Notes: a model not told the origin generated them from the letters alone. Shown: positions 15,464-24,207, counted from the first letter of the stretch. The stretch is DNA of 33,853 nucleotides from an uncultured Planctomycetota bacterium (GCA_900317365.1 ONGM01000229.1:1-33853), one strand, 5' to 3'. Program-made: numbers and translations.

Positions 15464-16309
15464 TTATTGTTTCGCCGCCGCTTCCGCGAAAAGCTTCTTG
15501 CAGCGCTGGGGTTCGAAAACGTCAAATTCCGCTTCGCGTATGAATTCTTCCGTGCCGTTTTCGCGTTGAATCTTGATCGTCAGATCGATTTGCTTCTGAC
15601 TCTTATATTGTAATATGCCGTTGATCTTTCGTTCAAAAAGATCTTCGGAAACGCGAACGCGAAGCGTCGGCGGCGTGATGAAATTGCTATACGTCGCGTA
15701 CTCGTAAATCGCCGGTATTTCAGGAATCGGCTCGCCAAGTTCCGGCCAGATCGTCCCTTGCGCGTGGAAAATACTGATCATCGCCTCGGAGTTCGTGAAC
15801 TTGTGATCCGGGTGCAGATCCGTGATCGTCGGAACGAAGAGTCGGTTCGGACGCGTTTGACGGAGAAGCCAAACGAGGGAATTTTGGACTCCCGCGCCGC
15901 CGGCGATCGCGGGACCTTCGTTCGGATCGCCCGTCGCGAACCGTCGTCCCGCCTGACGATTCAGGGAACCGTCGTCGTGATTCAGGAAGAAGAGTCGATC
16001 CTTCGGAAGCCCGAGCGCGGAGAAGGAGTCGGCGCACTCTTGGCGTCGGACGTCGGCGATCGTTTCGCGCTCTTCCGGCGTGCAGTAGCCCATCTTGCCG
16101 TTCGTAACGACGCCGGCGAAGGTCGTGATTCCGCAGTGAAGCGCCGCGATGAACGTCAGTCCGCATCCGCAGATGACGTCGTCGTCGTGGGGAGACAGAA
16201 AGAGCCAGCGTTCGTCGTTTCCTTTCCAATCGGGAAAGATATCGCCGGGATTAGCGGACGACGTAATTCCAGACTCGCCGCGCCGATCAAAGAATACAGT
16301 GGAACTCAT
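15464..16309 (-). CDS. PIG-L/LmbE-family N-acetyl-sugar deacetylase
   Basis: The 281-residue product has the metal-binding motif SPHDDD (H41, D43/D44), a variant of the usual HPDD(E/D), and the second ligand block LHPDHK (H166, H169), plus VVTNGKMG and RRQECADSFSALG typical of the family. These zinc hydrolases remove acetyl from N-acetylglucosamine-linked substrates (MshB, BshB, PIG-L) or related molecules. AAGGA precedes the ATG by seven bases. With the SIS isomerase upstream and the phosphofructokinase downstream it suggests handling of an amino sugar; the substrate is not shown. A bacillithiol or mycothiol role is an alternative, but no ligase or transferase is present. Confidence 0.9.
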   Translation of the reverse strand: MSSTVFFDRRGESGITSSANPGDIFPDWKGNDERWLFLSPHDDDVICGCGLTFIAALHCGITTFAGVVTNGKMGYCTPEERETIADVRRQECADSFSALGLPKDRLFFLNHDDGSLNRQAGRRFATGDPNEGPAIAGGAGVQNSLVWLLRQTRPNRLFVPTITDLHPDHKFTNSEAMISIFHAQGTIWPELGEPIPEIPAIYEYATYSNFITPPTLRVRVSEDLFERKINGILQYKSQKQIDLTIKIQRENGTEEFIREAEFDVFEPQRCKKLFAEAAAKQ

Positions 16310-16521
16310 TTTCGATCCTTTCAGCCAATCAACATTCTCGAGCGAGGAGCTTGCAATTCGAACGCGTCAAGTGGGCGCGCAAGCGTGAGCGCCATCGCAA
16401 CCCGCGTGGGTAACGCGAGCTGCGATCGAAGTTCTCGCAAAAACGTTTCCGCTCTCACGAGAAAGTTAGTTGAGGCTAATTAAAAATTAGTTAGTTCTAA
16501 CTTTTAACCGATAAAGAAGTT

Positions 16522-16548
16522 CCCCTGATCGCAATGGTCGACCAGGGG
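16522..16548 (-). terminator. Hairpin downstream of the SIS-domain gene
   Basis: cccctgatcg pairs with cgaccagggg (one mismatch) around a seven-base loop, 39 bases past the stop at 16587. The minus-strand tail is aacttcttt, moderately T-rich. It may end or attenuate transcription before the deacetylase gene; the 277-base gap 16310-16586 is otherwise empty apart from repeated ttagtt words at about 16465-16500. Confidence 0.4.
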
Positions 16549-16586
16549 AGGTTCGTCCTTATCGAGCGAATTTGCGACAAACGGTA

Positions 16587-17603
16587 TTATCCGACGAATT
16601 CGTTGCCGATTTTACGCGCGCGTTCCGGCTTGTCGAGGTTGACGCCGAGCGCGACGCCGGTTTGAACGAGAAGGTTCCATCCGGCGACGAGTTGGAAGAA
16701 CGGGGCGTAGCCGCAGCATTTCGGGAGTTTAATCGTCGGGAAGATCGTGTCTTCGCTGGAGACGGCGACGACGTAGACTCCGGCGCGACCGGCGATCAGT
16801 TCCTTAATCTTTTCGCATTCGCTCGGGAACGGATCGATGAGGACGCACGCTTCTCCGGCGCGCATGACTTCTTCGACGCCGTGGAGCAGGTAAGTGCCTT
16901 CGAGATAGTCGGACTTTTTGCGCGTGATTTCGTTGGTCTTGAGCGTGAGTTCTTCCGCGGCGCCGTTATTTCGACCGGCGAAGTAGAGCGTCGGGGCGGC
17001 GGCGAGTTTCGAGATAATCTCGGAATCGTATTCGGTCGTCATGATTTCGGTCATGAGTCGACCGGCTTCTTCTTTTCTGGCGTCGCATCCGCAGAGTCCG
17101 AGGTTGACGAGAATCGAGCGATAGACGAGCGCTTGTTCGACGACGCTCTTGGTCGCGGCGACGGCGTCTTCTTTACCGCAAGAGAGAAGGATCGTCTCGT
17201 CGGTAACGTCGAAGATTTTCGTTCCGGCGTTCGCGGTCACGCCGACGAGGTTCTTGTGTCCGGCGTCCTTGAGCTTTTTGAGCAACGCGATGATTTCTTT
17301 CGTTTGACCGCTGTTCGACGCGCCGCAAACGAGCCAGTTCGAGAGATCGTATTCCGAGGCTTGGAAGCTACCGTCGGTCGCCGTCGCAAAGGACGCGCCG
17401 AGCTTGAGCGCCGTTGAAATAAAACTCTTCGCCGGGAAAATACGGCTCGAGCCTTCGCCCGTCAAGAAGATTCGACCCGTCTTCAAGAGCATCTTCGCAA
17501 CGGATTTCGTCTGAGCGAAATCGAATTTGGACACGACGTCGGCCGTCTCCAGCATTTCCTTAACGAGCGCAAAATCTTTGTATTTCGAATCGGTCAAATT
17601 CAT
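16587..17603 (-). CDS. Two-SIS-domain sugar isomerase/deaminase-like protein
   Basis: The 338 residues contain two SIS (sugar isomerase) domains. The first carries the phosphosugar loop CGASNSGQTKE (S96, T101); the second spans about residues 190-320 with GRNNGAAEELTLKTNEI and EGTYLLHGVEEV, resembling the isomerase half of GlmS and the AgaS and FrlB enzymes. Such proteins isomerise or deaminate ketose/aldose phosphates such as glucosamine-6-phosphate. There is no N-terminal glutaminase domain, so it is not a full GlmS. AGGAG lies eight bases before the ATG. It heads the minus-strand cluster with the deacetylase and phosphofructokinase, which fits conversion of an amino sugar phosphate to fructose-6-phosphate; the exact substrate is open. 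Confidence 0.88.
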   Translation of the reverse strand: MNLTDSKYKDFALVKEMLETADVVSKFDFAQTKSVAKMLLKTGRIFLTGEGSSRIFPAKSFISTALKLGASFATATDGSFQASEYDLSNWLVCGASNSGQTKEIIALLKKLKDAGHKNLVGVTANAGTKIFDVTDETILLSCGKEDAVAATKSVVEQALVYRSILVNLGLCGCDARKEEAGRLMTEIMTTEYDSEIISKLAAAPTLYFAGRNNGAAEELTLKTNEITRKKSDYLEGTYLLHGVEEVMRAGEACVLIDPFPSECEKIKELIAGRAGVYVVAVSSEDTIFPTIKLPKCCGYAPFFQLVAGWNLLVQTGVALGVNLDKPERARKIGNEFVG

Positions 17604-18015
17604 ACCAGTTTCTCCTCGCGTCTCGGTCGGCGCGGTTACAATGAAAGCGCGCGACGGATTTTGGTCGTCGCGTCGCCAACTACAATAAGGACTCGTTTCA
17701 TCTTACCCAATCGCGCGGTCGCGTTCAATAGACGAACGCTTCTTTTTTTGCTTTTTCCCTTTTTTGAGCCGACAAATCGCCGCTGAACCGCGCGCGTCGT
17801 CCTTTGCGTCCAGAACTTTATCGAAAAATCGCCGCTTTCGAAAAAAATCTTGAAAAAGACGTCGTTATCGCTCAAATCGGTCTTTACGAGTTTTGCGATT
17901 ATTGAAATAATACCTCGCCGTTGCATAGCGGCGCGATCAGGGACGAGCGCGCTCTTGCGGCATGGATTGTAAGGCGCGGCGCGACAGGTTCGCGTGAGAA
18001 CAAAGGATTGGTCAT
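17604..18015. other. Divergent intergenic region with candidate promoter
   Basis: This 412-base gap separates the minus-strand SIS cluster from the plus-strand autotransporter. A short minus-strand frame (17636-17926) has atypical composition and no ribosome site and was not called. A plus-strand promoter TTTACG-N17-AATAAT lies at 17883-17911, about 105 bases before the autotransporter start. A T-rich block is at about 17730-17755. No clear promoter was found for the SIS cluster. Confidence 0.5.
17883..17911 (+). promoter_or_regulatory. Candidate promoter for the autotransporter gene
   Basis: TTTACG (17883-17888), a 17-base spacer and AATAAT (17906-17911), matching four and five of six consensus positions. 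Confidence 0.4.
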
Positions 18016-20745
18016 ATGCGTATTACGAGAAACACGAGCGGCGCGAAGCGTCGCAATTCTTCGCGATCTACGACTCGATTGTGGTCTCGCGCCCTATTTT
18101 GCGGCGTCGGCGCTTTTCTCTTCGCGAGCGGTCTTGCGCGCGCTCAATCGACAATACCGGCGACTCCTACTTCCGCTTCGCAACTGACCATTACGCAAAC
18201 GACCGTTAAAGACCTGCTCGAGGATAATTTGACTTCCGTCGTCTTTACGGGACCTTTCGTTCTTACCCTTAACGACGGTCAGACGTTGCGACCGGTCTTT
18301 ATCTCGCGCGAATCCGGCGCAATGCTCAATCTTGGCGACGGAACGGATAAAACGACCGGAAACGCATGGACTATGACCGGCAATAGTCCGTCGTGGGACG
18401 GTACGATCAACGTTTTGTCCGGAAATTCGCTGACCCTTGCGACGGGAGTCGCCAATCCGGCCGGCGCGTGGTCGGAAACGAACGCCGGCGCTTACGGGAC
18501 CGTTATTCTTTACGACGGCGCGACTCTTAAATTGCCGGCGCGCGCCGCAAGTTCCGACGGACAACCGCAGAGCGGCGAGACGAAAATCGGAAGACTCAGA
18601 ACCGTCGGACGAACCGACGCGACGATTTACGATCCCGCCGTCGTTGAAGTCGGCGCCAATCAGAATCTTATTGTTGAGAACGGAATCGACGTCAATTCAA
18701 GCGTCAGCTTAAATAAACGCGGCACGGGAACGATTACTCTTCTCGCAAACGGAACGGAAAAAACGACGTATGACGAAACGACCGGCGAGTCGACGACTTC
18801 GACTGATTACGCGTCGTTCAATCTCGGAAAATTCAACGTTACCGCCGGAACGCTTCGCGTCGCCGACGGCACGGTAAAGCTCAACGACGCCAGTTTCTCC
18901 GCCGACTCCCTCTTCGTTGCGAAAGACGCGACGCTCGATATTAACCGGACCGGCGTCGTCGATCTCAAAGGTTCCGCCGGAGACGTCGTGCTCAGCGCCG
19001 CCGACGGCTCCACCGTCAAATTATACCTCGACGAAAACGGACAAACAACGTACGTCGCCAACACGTTCAACACCTACATGGAAATCGGAGCGACGACTCT
19101 CGACGTCAATTCGAGCGTTAAAGGGTCGAAAGCGCCGACTTCGTGGACGGTCTTTTCAACGAAAGACGTCGGACAGACCAACTATAAACTCGATTCGATC
19201 GACGTCTACGACAACATTCTCGGCAAGAATTACGTCGTCGACCGCGACGCTTCCACGGCGGATTCCGTCGTCTTAAAGCTCGTCGACGAGAAGAAATTTG
19301 CTTCGACCGCCGTCAATGCGAACGAGGGCAAGGTCGGCGCGCTCTTTGATCGTTTGGTTGCGAACGAGAATTACACCGATTCCGAGTACGCCGCGCTAAC
19401 CGCGCTCGAAGGTTCGATCGACACGCTCTCGCTCGCGTCCATGACCGGCGAGATTCACGCGTCGACGGTCGGGTTCTTCTATATGAACAACATGACGGCG
19501 ACGCAAGATCTTTTCGATCATCTTCGCAACAACGCGCTCGTCGCGTATTCCGGCTCGTCCGCCGTCGCGCCGATGGACTACGGCGCGTCGAATCGATCGA
19601 GTAATTATCCGGCCGGCAATTACCCGCTTGACGGAGGATACAACGGCGGCGCCGCGAAAGGTTCCTTCGACAAAGGTCCGCTCTATTACAACACGGACAC
19701 AAACTCGTACGGACCCGGCGTCGTGCCGATTCAGTCGTCGACGTCGCAACAAGGCGCGCAGCTCACGAACGGAATCTACAACGGCGAGAGATCCGACGGA
19801 CTCGTAGGGTCAGGCTCGTATGATTTAGGCTGGACTCCGCAGTTTTCGACGCTTGCGACGATGCGCGGTCAAGCGTCGAACTACGGCGACCCGGGCACGC
19901 TGATTTATTCCGCTTGGGCCGAGACGATCGGCGGTACGAACGACGCGCGCAAGCACAAGACGTACTATGGTTACGACGCGAAGCAGGCGGGGTTGCTCGC
20001 CGGTCTCGATCTTTTCGGATCGTGCGACTGCCGTTTCGGCGCGTACTACGGTTTCCAGCGCAACGAGCTGAAAAATAATGTCGCGCTAGGCAAGGTGAAG
20101 ACGAACGAACACACGATCGGACTCTATCATCAGTTCGGCGACGAGAACGTGTACAATATCGGCACGATCCACGCGGGATACGGTCGTTTCCGCACGACCC
20201 GCGTTGTGAACGTTCTCGGCGAAAAGGCGGACATGAATTCGAAGTACGACACGTGGAACGCCGGCATAACGATCGAACGCGGCGCGAATTTCAGCGCGCA
20301 ACCGTTTACGTTTTCGCCGTACGCGCAACTCGATTACAATTACTTCCTTCGTCCGAAATATACGGAAACCGCTTCTTATTTAACCGGTTATCGACTCCAC
20401 GTCGGCAAGGCGGACTATCACAGCGTTCGCGGGCAGATCGGCGGGAGAATCGCGCTCGATATGTACCCGGGAGAAATGCAGATTCGCATCGTTGGAAGCG
20501 CCGCGTACATTCACGAGTTCCTGAACGCGAACTACGGTAAGACGTGGGCGTCGCTCCAAGGCTTCGCCTCCGGCGGCGAGTTCAAGCTCTTCGGCAATTC
20601 GCTCGGACGCGACTGGGCGTTGGTCGGACTTGGAATCGATTGGGCGCCGATCCCGGCGTTGAACCTCTTCTTCAAGGGGAACTACCTGGTCAACAAGTAC
20701 ACGCGTTATCCGTACTCTTCCGCAGGTCTGAAATTCCGTTGGTAA
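18016..20745 (+). CDS. Autotransporter-type outer-membrane protein (type Va-like)
   Basis: The 909 residues begin with a long basic signal peptide (hydrophobic core about 25-40, cleavage near ARAQS). A passenger region follows to about residue 620, rich in Thr, Asn, Asp and Gly with repeated beta-helix-like strands (LNLGDGT, INVLSGNSLTLATGV, VTAGTLRVADGTVKL). The last 270 or so residues alternate polar and aromatic strands and end in AGLKFRW, the terminal aromatic expected for an outer-membrane beta-barrel. The barrel is preceded by a low-complexity Gly/Ser/Tyr linker (about 540-610). No protease or lipase triad is evident in the passenger, so adhesion or surface display is the likely role. 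AAAGGA lies eight bases before the ATG. It is followed by a short sigma-region-2-like gene. Confidence 0.85.
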   Translation: MRITRNTSGAKRRNSSRSTTRLWSRALFCGVGAFLFASGLARAQSTIPATPTSASQLTITQTTVKDLLEDNLTSVVFTGPFVLTLNDGQTLRPVFISRESGAMLNLGDGTDKTTGNAWTMTGNSPSWDGTINVLSGNSLTLATGVANPAGAWSETNAGAYGTVILYDGATLKLPARAASSDGQPQSGETKIGRLRTVGRTDATIYDPAVVEVGANQNLIVENGIDVNSSVSLNKRGTGTITLLANGTEKTTYDETTGESTTSTDYASFNLGKFNVTAGTLRVADGTVKLNDASFSADSLFVAKDATLDINRTGVVDLKGSAGDVVLSAADGSTVKLYLDENGQTTYVANTFNTYMEIGATTLDVNSSVKGSKAPTSWTVFSTKDVGQTNYKLDSIDVYDNILGKNYVVDRDASTADSVVLKLVDEKKFASTAVNANEGKVGALFDRLVANENYTDSEYAALTALEGSIDTLSLASMTGEIHASTVGFFYMNNMTATQDLFDHLRNNALVAYSGSSAVAPMDYGASNRSSNYPAGNYPLDGGYNGGAAKGSFDKGPLYYNTDTNSYGPGVVPIQSSTSQQGAQLTNGIYNGERSDGLVGSGSYDLGWTPQFSTLATMRGQASNYGDPGTLIYSAWAETIGGTNDARKHKTYYGYDAKQAGLLAGLDLFGSCDCRFGAYYGFQRNELKNNVALGKVKTNEHTIGLYHQFGDENVYNIGTIHAGYGRFRTTRVVNVLGEKADMNSKYDTWNAGITIERGANFSAQPFTFSPYAQLDYNYFLRPKYTETASYLTGYRLHVGKADYHSVRGQIGGRIALDMYPGEMQIRIVGSAAYIHEFLNANYGKTWASLQGFASGGEFKLFGNSLGRDWALVGLGIDWAPIPALNLFFKGNYLVNKYTRYPYSSAGLKFRW

Positions 20746-20778
20746 TCGGTTCGGTTGGGAGATTGTCATGCGGCGGAG

Positions 20779-20809
20779 CGTCAGGAGAGAGTCAACGTCA
20801 GGAGAGAGT
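20779..20809 (+). repeat. Direct repeat carrying a doubled Shine-Dalgarno sequence
   Basis: The 14-base word cgtcaggagagagt occurs at 20779-20792 and again at 20796-20809, separated by caa. The second copy places GGAGAG about eight bases before the ATG at 20814; the first is a spare ribosome site 17 bases upstream. Confidence 0.85.
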
Positions 20810-20813
20810 TAGA

Positions 20814-21116
20814 ATGTCGTTTTTAGAGTATGATCACGCGATAGTCCGCGCTTGCGTCGAAGAGCGTCGCGACGCGTGGGAAGATTTCGTCGACCGCTTT
20901 ATGGACTTGACGTTGCGCGTCGTCGAGTCGGTCGCGGAGCGGCGCGCGAAAAGACTCGACGACGAAGAGAAAATCGAAATTTGCGAAGCGATCTTTCGCG
21001 CGTTCCGGTACGATCGGTACCGACTGTTGCGCGAGTTCCGATACAAGAGCGCGGCTTCGACCTACTTGACCGTCGTCGCTCGCCGACTCGCCGTCGCGCT
21101 CGTCGACGAATCGTAA
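20814..21116 (+). CDS. Short sigma-70 region-2-like protein
   Basis: The 100-residue product begins at the ATG at 20814 after a doubled AGGAGAG ribosome site; longer upstream frames overlap the autotransporter and are rejected. It reads like region 2 of an ECF sigma factor: WEDFVDRFMDLTLRVVE, an acidic DDEEKIEICEAIFRAF where sigma factors have DAEDVxQEVF, then YRLLREFRYKSAASTYLTVVARRLAVALV, matching the FRG.A.L.TWL...ARR segment that contacts the -10 element. Region 4, needed to read the -35, is absent: the frame ends at VDES. It could be a degenerate sigma, a free region-2 regulator or a remnant. The stop codon lies within 11-base repeats. Its position behind the autotransporter may be co-transcription. 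Confidence 0.7.
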   Translation: MSFLEYDHAIVRACVEERRDAWEDFVDRFMDLTLRVVESVAERRAKRLDDEEKIEICEAIFRAFRYDRYRLLREFRYKSAASTYLTVVARRLAVALVDES

Positions 21117-21141
21117 TCGAGTCGTAATCGGAACGTAATCG
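21111..21141. repeat. Three 11-bp-spaced cgtaatcg repeats
   Basis: tcgtaatcg at 21111-21119, tcgtaatcg at 21122-21130 and acgtaatcg at 21133-21141 repeat with a constant 11-base period, close to one helical turn. They span the stop codon of the sigma-like gene and lie about 70 bases upstream of the guaB promoter. Confidence 0.75.
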
Positions 21142-21430
21142 CGCCGATCGCGTTCGCGCGCTCTTGCCGAGTTTTGTTCGCAAACCTTCATTATTTTTGA
21201 CGCCCCGGTTGAAAACGTCGTTTGCGGCGCTATAATGCGCCAAATTTAGACGTTTTTTCAACGTCGCGACGACTGTTTCGACGGGATTTCGTCCGGCGAG
21301 CGCGCCGCGACCGCGCAGAAAGAGAAAAAGCGTCCGCGCCGACGTTCTTTCTCTCTGCTCGTCGGTCGCAATGCGCCCCTCCGATTCGACTCTGTTGCGA
21401 CGCTAACCGGTACCGCGGATGAGGTAAAAC
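21117..21430 (+). other. guaB upstream region and leader
   Basis: This 314-base gap holds part of the 11-bp repeats, the guaB promoter (21209-21236) and a leader of about 190 bases. The leader contains a short hairpin (gacgtt-tttt-caacgtc, about 21245-21262) and an imperfect larger inverted repeat (cagaaagaga...ttctttctctctg, about 21317-21358). No known riboswitch was recognised. Confidence 0.55.
21209..21236 (+). promoter_or_regulatory. Sigma70-type promoter of guaB
   Basis: TTGAAA (21209-21214), a 16-base spacer and a perfect TATAAT (21231-21236). Transcription should begin near 21243, leaving a leader of about 190 bases before the guaB ATG. Confidence 0.75.
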
Positions 21431-22924
21431 ATGTTGAACCCACAGGATCTGCAAGAGATTGCCATTACATTCGACGACGTCTTGCTCGAACCGCAATATA
21501 GCGAAGTCGTGCCGTCGGAGACGAACGTTGAGACAAAGCTCACGCGCAATATTACGCTCAATATTCCGTTCATGAGCGCTCCGATGGACACCGTGACCGA
21601 GAGCAAGATGGCGATCGCGCTCGCTCGCGAAGGCGGGGTCGGGGTCATTCACAAGAACCTGACGATCGATCGGCAAGCGGAAGAAGTCGCGCAAGTCAAG
21701 CGTTCCGCAAACGGGGTCATTCGCAATCCAGCGACGGTATACGTCGACGCGACGGTGGACGACGTTCGCAAGGTCATGAAGGATCACAACGTGAGCGGCG
21801 TTCCGGTCGTCGAGCCGGACGGCAGGCTCGCGGGCATCGTAACGCGCCGCGATCTGCGTTTCCGCGACGACGGCGACATGTCGGTCCGCGAAGTGATGAC
21901 CGGTCGCGAGAAGCTCGTTACCGCGAACGACTCCGCCGAAGATATTTCGCTCGAAAAGGCGAAGCGGATCCTCATGGAAGGCAAGGTGGAGAAGCTCCTT
22001 CTCGTCGACGACGCGTTCCGACTCACCGGACTCATTACGATCCGCGACGTGGACAACTCGTTGCGCTATCCGCACGCGTGCAAGGACGCGCAAGGTCGAC
22101 TCCGCGTCGGCGCTTCCGTCGGCGTTTACAATTACGACCGCATTAAGCGCATGGTTCAAGAAGGCGCGGACTTCCTCGTCGTCGACAGCGCGCACGGACA
22201 TTCGAAGAACGTAATCGAGACGGTCAAATGGATTCGTAGCGAATTTGGCGACAAGATCGACGTCATCGCCGGCAACGTCGCGACGTACGAAGGAAGCAAA
22301 GCGCTCATCGAAGCGGGAGTCGACGCCGTTAAGGTCGGTATCGGACCGGGGTCGATCTGCACGACGCGCGTTATTTCCGGGGTCGGCGTGCCGCAGGTCT
22401 CCGCCGTGGCGCGCGCCGTCGCCGCGTCGCAAGATTCCGGGCGCAGCGTGCCGATTATCGCCGACGGCGGTATTCGGTTTTCCGGCGACGTCGTTAAGGC
22501 GCTCGCCGCCGGCGCGCACTGCGTGATGATCGGAAGCCTCTTCGCCGGGCTCGACGAGTCTCCGGGAGAACCGATCACCTTCCAAGGTCGTAAATACAAG
22601 GCGTATCGCGGCATGGGTTCCCTCGGCGCAATGAACAACGGGTCCGCCGATCGATACAATCAAAAAGGACAGGAACCGGGCAAGCTCGTTCCGGAAGGCG
22701 TCGAAGGACGCGTGCCGTGCAAGGGTCCCCTCGAGGTCTACTTGTATCAGCTCGTCGGCGGCGTTCGTTCCGGTATGGGATATTGCGGCGCGAGAACCGT
22801 CGAAGAGTTGCGACAGAAGGCGAAGTTCGTTCGCATCTCCACCGCCACGATTCGCGAAAATCACCCGCACGACGTCGAAATCACCCAGGAAGCGCCGAAC
22901 TACTCCGCCGGTTCCAACCACTAA
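21431..22924 (+). CDS. guaB: IMP dehydrogenase
   Basis: The 497 residues match full-length bacterial IMPDH, which oxidises IMP to XMP with NAD+ as the committed step to GMP. The TIM-barrel core is interrupted by two CBS domains (about 98-210, ATP/GTP-sensing). The catalytic loop [12 protein letters not shown] has C310, and the flap region [19 protein letters not shown] and the C-terminal [12 protein letters not shown] are present. GAGG lies six bases before the ATG at 21431. A strong promoter and long leader precede it. No guaA or other purine gene is adjacent. Confidence 0.98.
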   Translation: MLNPQDLQEIAITFDDVLLEPQYSEVVPSETNVETKLTRNITLNIPFMSAPMDTVTESKMAIALAREGGVGVIHKNLTIDRQAEEVAQVKRSANGVIRNPATVYVDATVDDVRKVMKDHNVSGVPVVEPDGRLAGIVTRRDLRFRDDGDMSVREVMTGREKLVTANDSAEDISLEKAKRILMEGKVEKLLLVDDAFRLTGLITIRDVDNSLRYPHACKDAQGRLRVGASVGVYNYDRIKRMVQEGADFLVVDSAHGHSKNVIETVKWIRSEFGDKIDVIAGNVATYEGSKALIEAGVDAVKVGIGPGSICTTRVISGVGVPQVSAVARAVAASQDSGRSVPIIADGGIRFSGDVVKALAAGAHCVMIGSLFAGLDESPGEPITFQGRKYKAYRGMGSLGAMNNGSADRYNQKGQEPGKLVPEGVEGRVPCKGPLEVYLYQLVGGVRSGMGYCGARTVEELRQKAKFVRISTATIRENHPHDVEITQEAPNYSAGSNH

Positions 22925-23209
22925 GCGCCTGCGATTCGCGCGCCTGCGCTTTGCGCTCAGACGTTGGCGCAAGCGCGCGATCAAAACGCGAAGAATAAGC
23001 CCGATCGCCCGAAAGGACGCCCGGGTTTCTGCGAACGGTCGGAAACGATCGAACTCGCCTCAATTTGAATTTGAATAACGTTAGATAGGAACGCGCGCTG
23101 CGTCGATTGCGCGACGCTGCGTTCGATTACTTGATCGCACGATTGACCAATCGGCGCGGTCGCGTCTTTTCAGGACGAAAAGACGTTCCCCCACTGCAGG
23201 AGGCTCGAA

Positions 23210-24046
23210 ATGACTTTAAGTCGTGTTTTTTCGCGCGCAAATCGTCGTATTTTCAGCGCGTTCGCCGCGTTGTGCGCGATCGCGTGCTTTGGCGGCGTCG
23301 CCGCGCAAGCGCAACAATCGAAGACGGTGTTTCGCGACGCTCGTTCCTTGAATCTCTTTGACGACGTCGTCGACGACGCGAAACAAGAGCAAAAGAACGC
23401 CGAACGCGTCGTCGCCGTTCCTTATGAAAAATCGAAGCGAGAGTCGGAAAGCTCGAAGATTCGTTCCGTGAGCGCCGAAGTTGCTAAACCGCGCGCAAAC
23501 GCGAAAACGTCGAAAGTCGCTCAAACGCAATACGCCAAAGCGAAAACGGAACCTGCGACCGCTCAAAATCTCAGTATGTTCAATCCGGACGAGCCGTTCA
23601 AAGACGTCTGCCCCGATCCGCGCGATTTCCCGTCGATTCTGGACGCGCCGTATAAGCTCGTGATTCCGTCCGGATCCCTTCCCCAGAGTTGTCCTCTTCC
23701 CGACGAAGACTACGTTCGCAAAGCGCCGACCCCGATTACCTTCACGTGGAAAGCGTCGAATCTGTGCTATAAGCCCCTCTACTTCGAAGACGTTCAACTC
23801 GAGCGCTACGGGCATTATCGCAGTCCTTACCTGCAGCCGTTCCTTTCCCGATTCCGATTCTGGCTCACGATTCCGTGCCTTCCTTACCTGATGGGCGTCA
23901 ATCCACCGCAAGAGTGTATTTACGATCTCGGATATTACCGACCGGGGAACTGCGCGCCGAGCATGATCGAGCCTGTTCCGATCTCGTTGCGCGGCGGACT
24001 TCTCGAAGCCGGCGCCATTGTCGGCGTTGCCGCGATCATTCCGTAA
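23210..24046 (+). CDS. Secreted planctomycete-type protein of unknown function
   Basis: The 278 residues start with a signal peptide (basic N-terminus, hydrophobic core about 15-30, cleavage near AAQAQQ). A charged Lys/Glu/Ala-rich linker (about 45-120) follows, then a conserved domain of about 150 residues. That domain has spaced cysteines and the blocks TFTWKASNLCYKPLYFEDVQLERYG, YLMGVNPPQECIYDLGYY and RPGNCAP. I recall this domain from many planctomycete genomes, where it is uncharacterised; disulfide bonds in the periplasm are likely. The last 15 residues are hydrophobic. AGGAGG lies six bases before the ATG. It ends before a strong terminator at 24097-24126, so it is a single-gene unit between guaB and tyrS. 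Confidence 0.85.
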   Translation: MTLSRVFSRANRRIFSAFAALCAIACFGGVAAQAQQSKTVFRDARSLNLFDDVVDDAKQEQKNAERVVAVPYEKSKRESESSKIRSVSAEVAKPRANAKTSKVAQTQYAKAKTEPATAQNLSMFNPDEPFKDVCPDPRDFPSILDAPYKLVIPSGSLPQSCPLPDEDYVRKAPTPITFTWKASNLCYKPLYFEDVQLERYGHYRSPYLQPFLSRFRFWLTIPCLPYLMGVNPPQECIYDLGYYRPGNCAPSMIEPVPISLRGGLLEAGAIVGVAAIIP

Positions 24047-24096
24047 CGGTCTGAAGCGCGCAACGCAACCTAATGGTCTAAGAGCCGCGATCGCAG

Positions 24097-24126
24097 AGCC
24101 GCCGACGTCGAATCGGCGGCTTTTTT
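24097..24126 (+). terminator. Rho-independent terminator of the secreted-protein gene
   Basis: agccgccga pairs with tcggcggct around a seven-base loop, and the stem runs directly into six T, 51 bases after the stop. Confidence 0.9.
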
Positions 24127-24207
24127 ATTGCGCGCCGTACCTTTGCGCGGTTCGACGAATTCGCCGCTTCTGATCGACGCGCGCGCGAAAGCGCGAGCCG
24201 CGCCCGG

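Noticed and set aside
17636..17926. A 96-residue minus-strand frame upstream of the autotransporter
   Set aside because: No ribosome site, unusual composition, and it covers the likely promoter of the autotransporter.
21230..22984. A 584-residue open frame antisense to guaB
   Set aside because: It exactly mirrors guaB, has an Arg/Val/Asp-skewed composition and no ribosome site; CG-rich codon use leaves few stops on the opposite strand.
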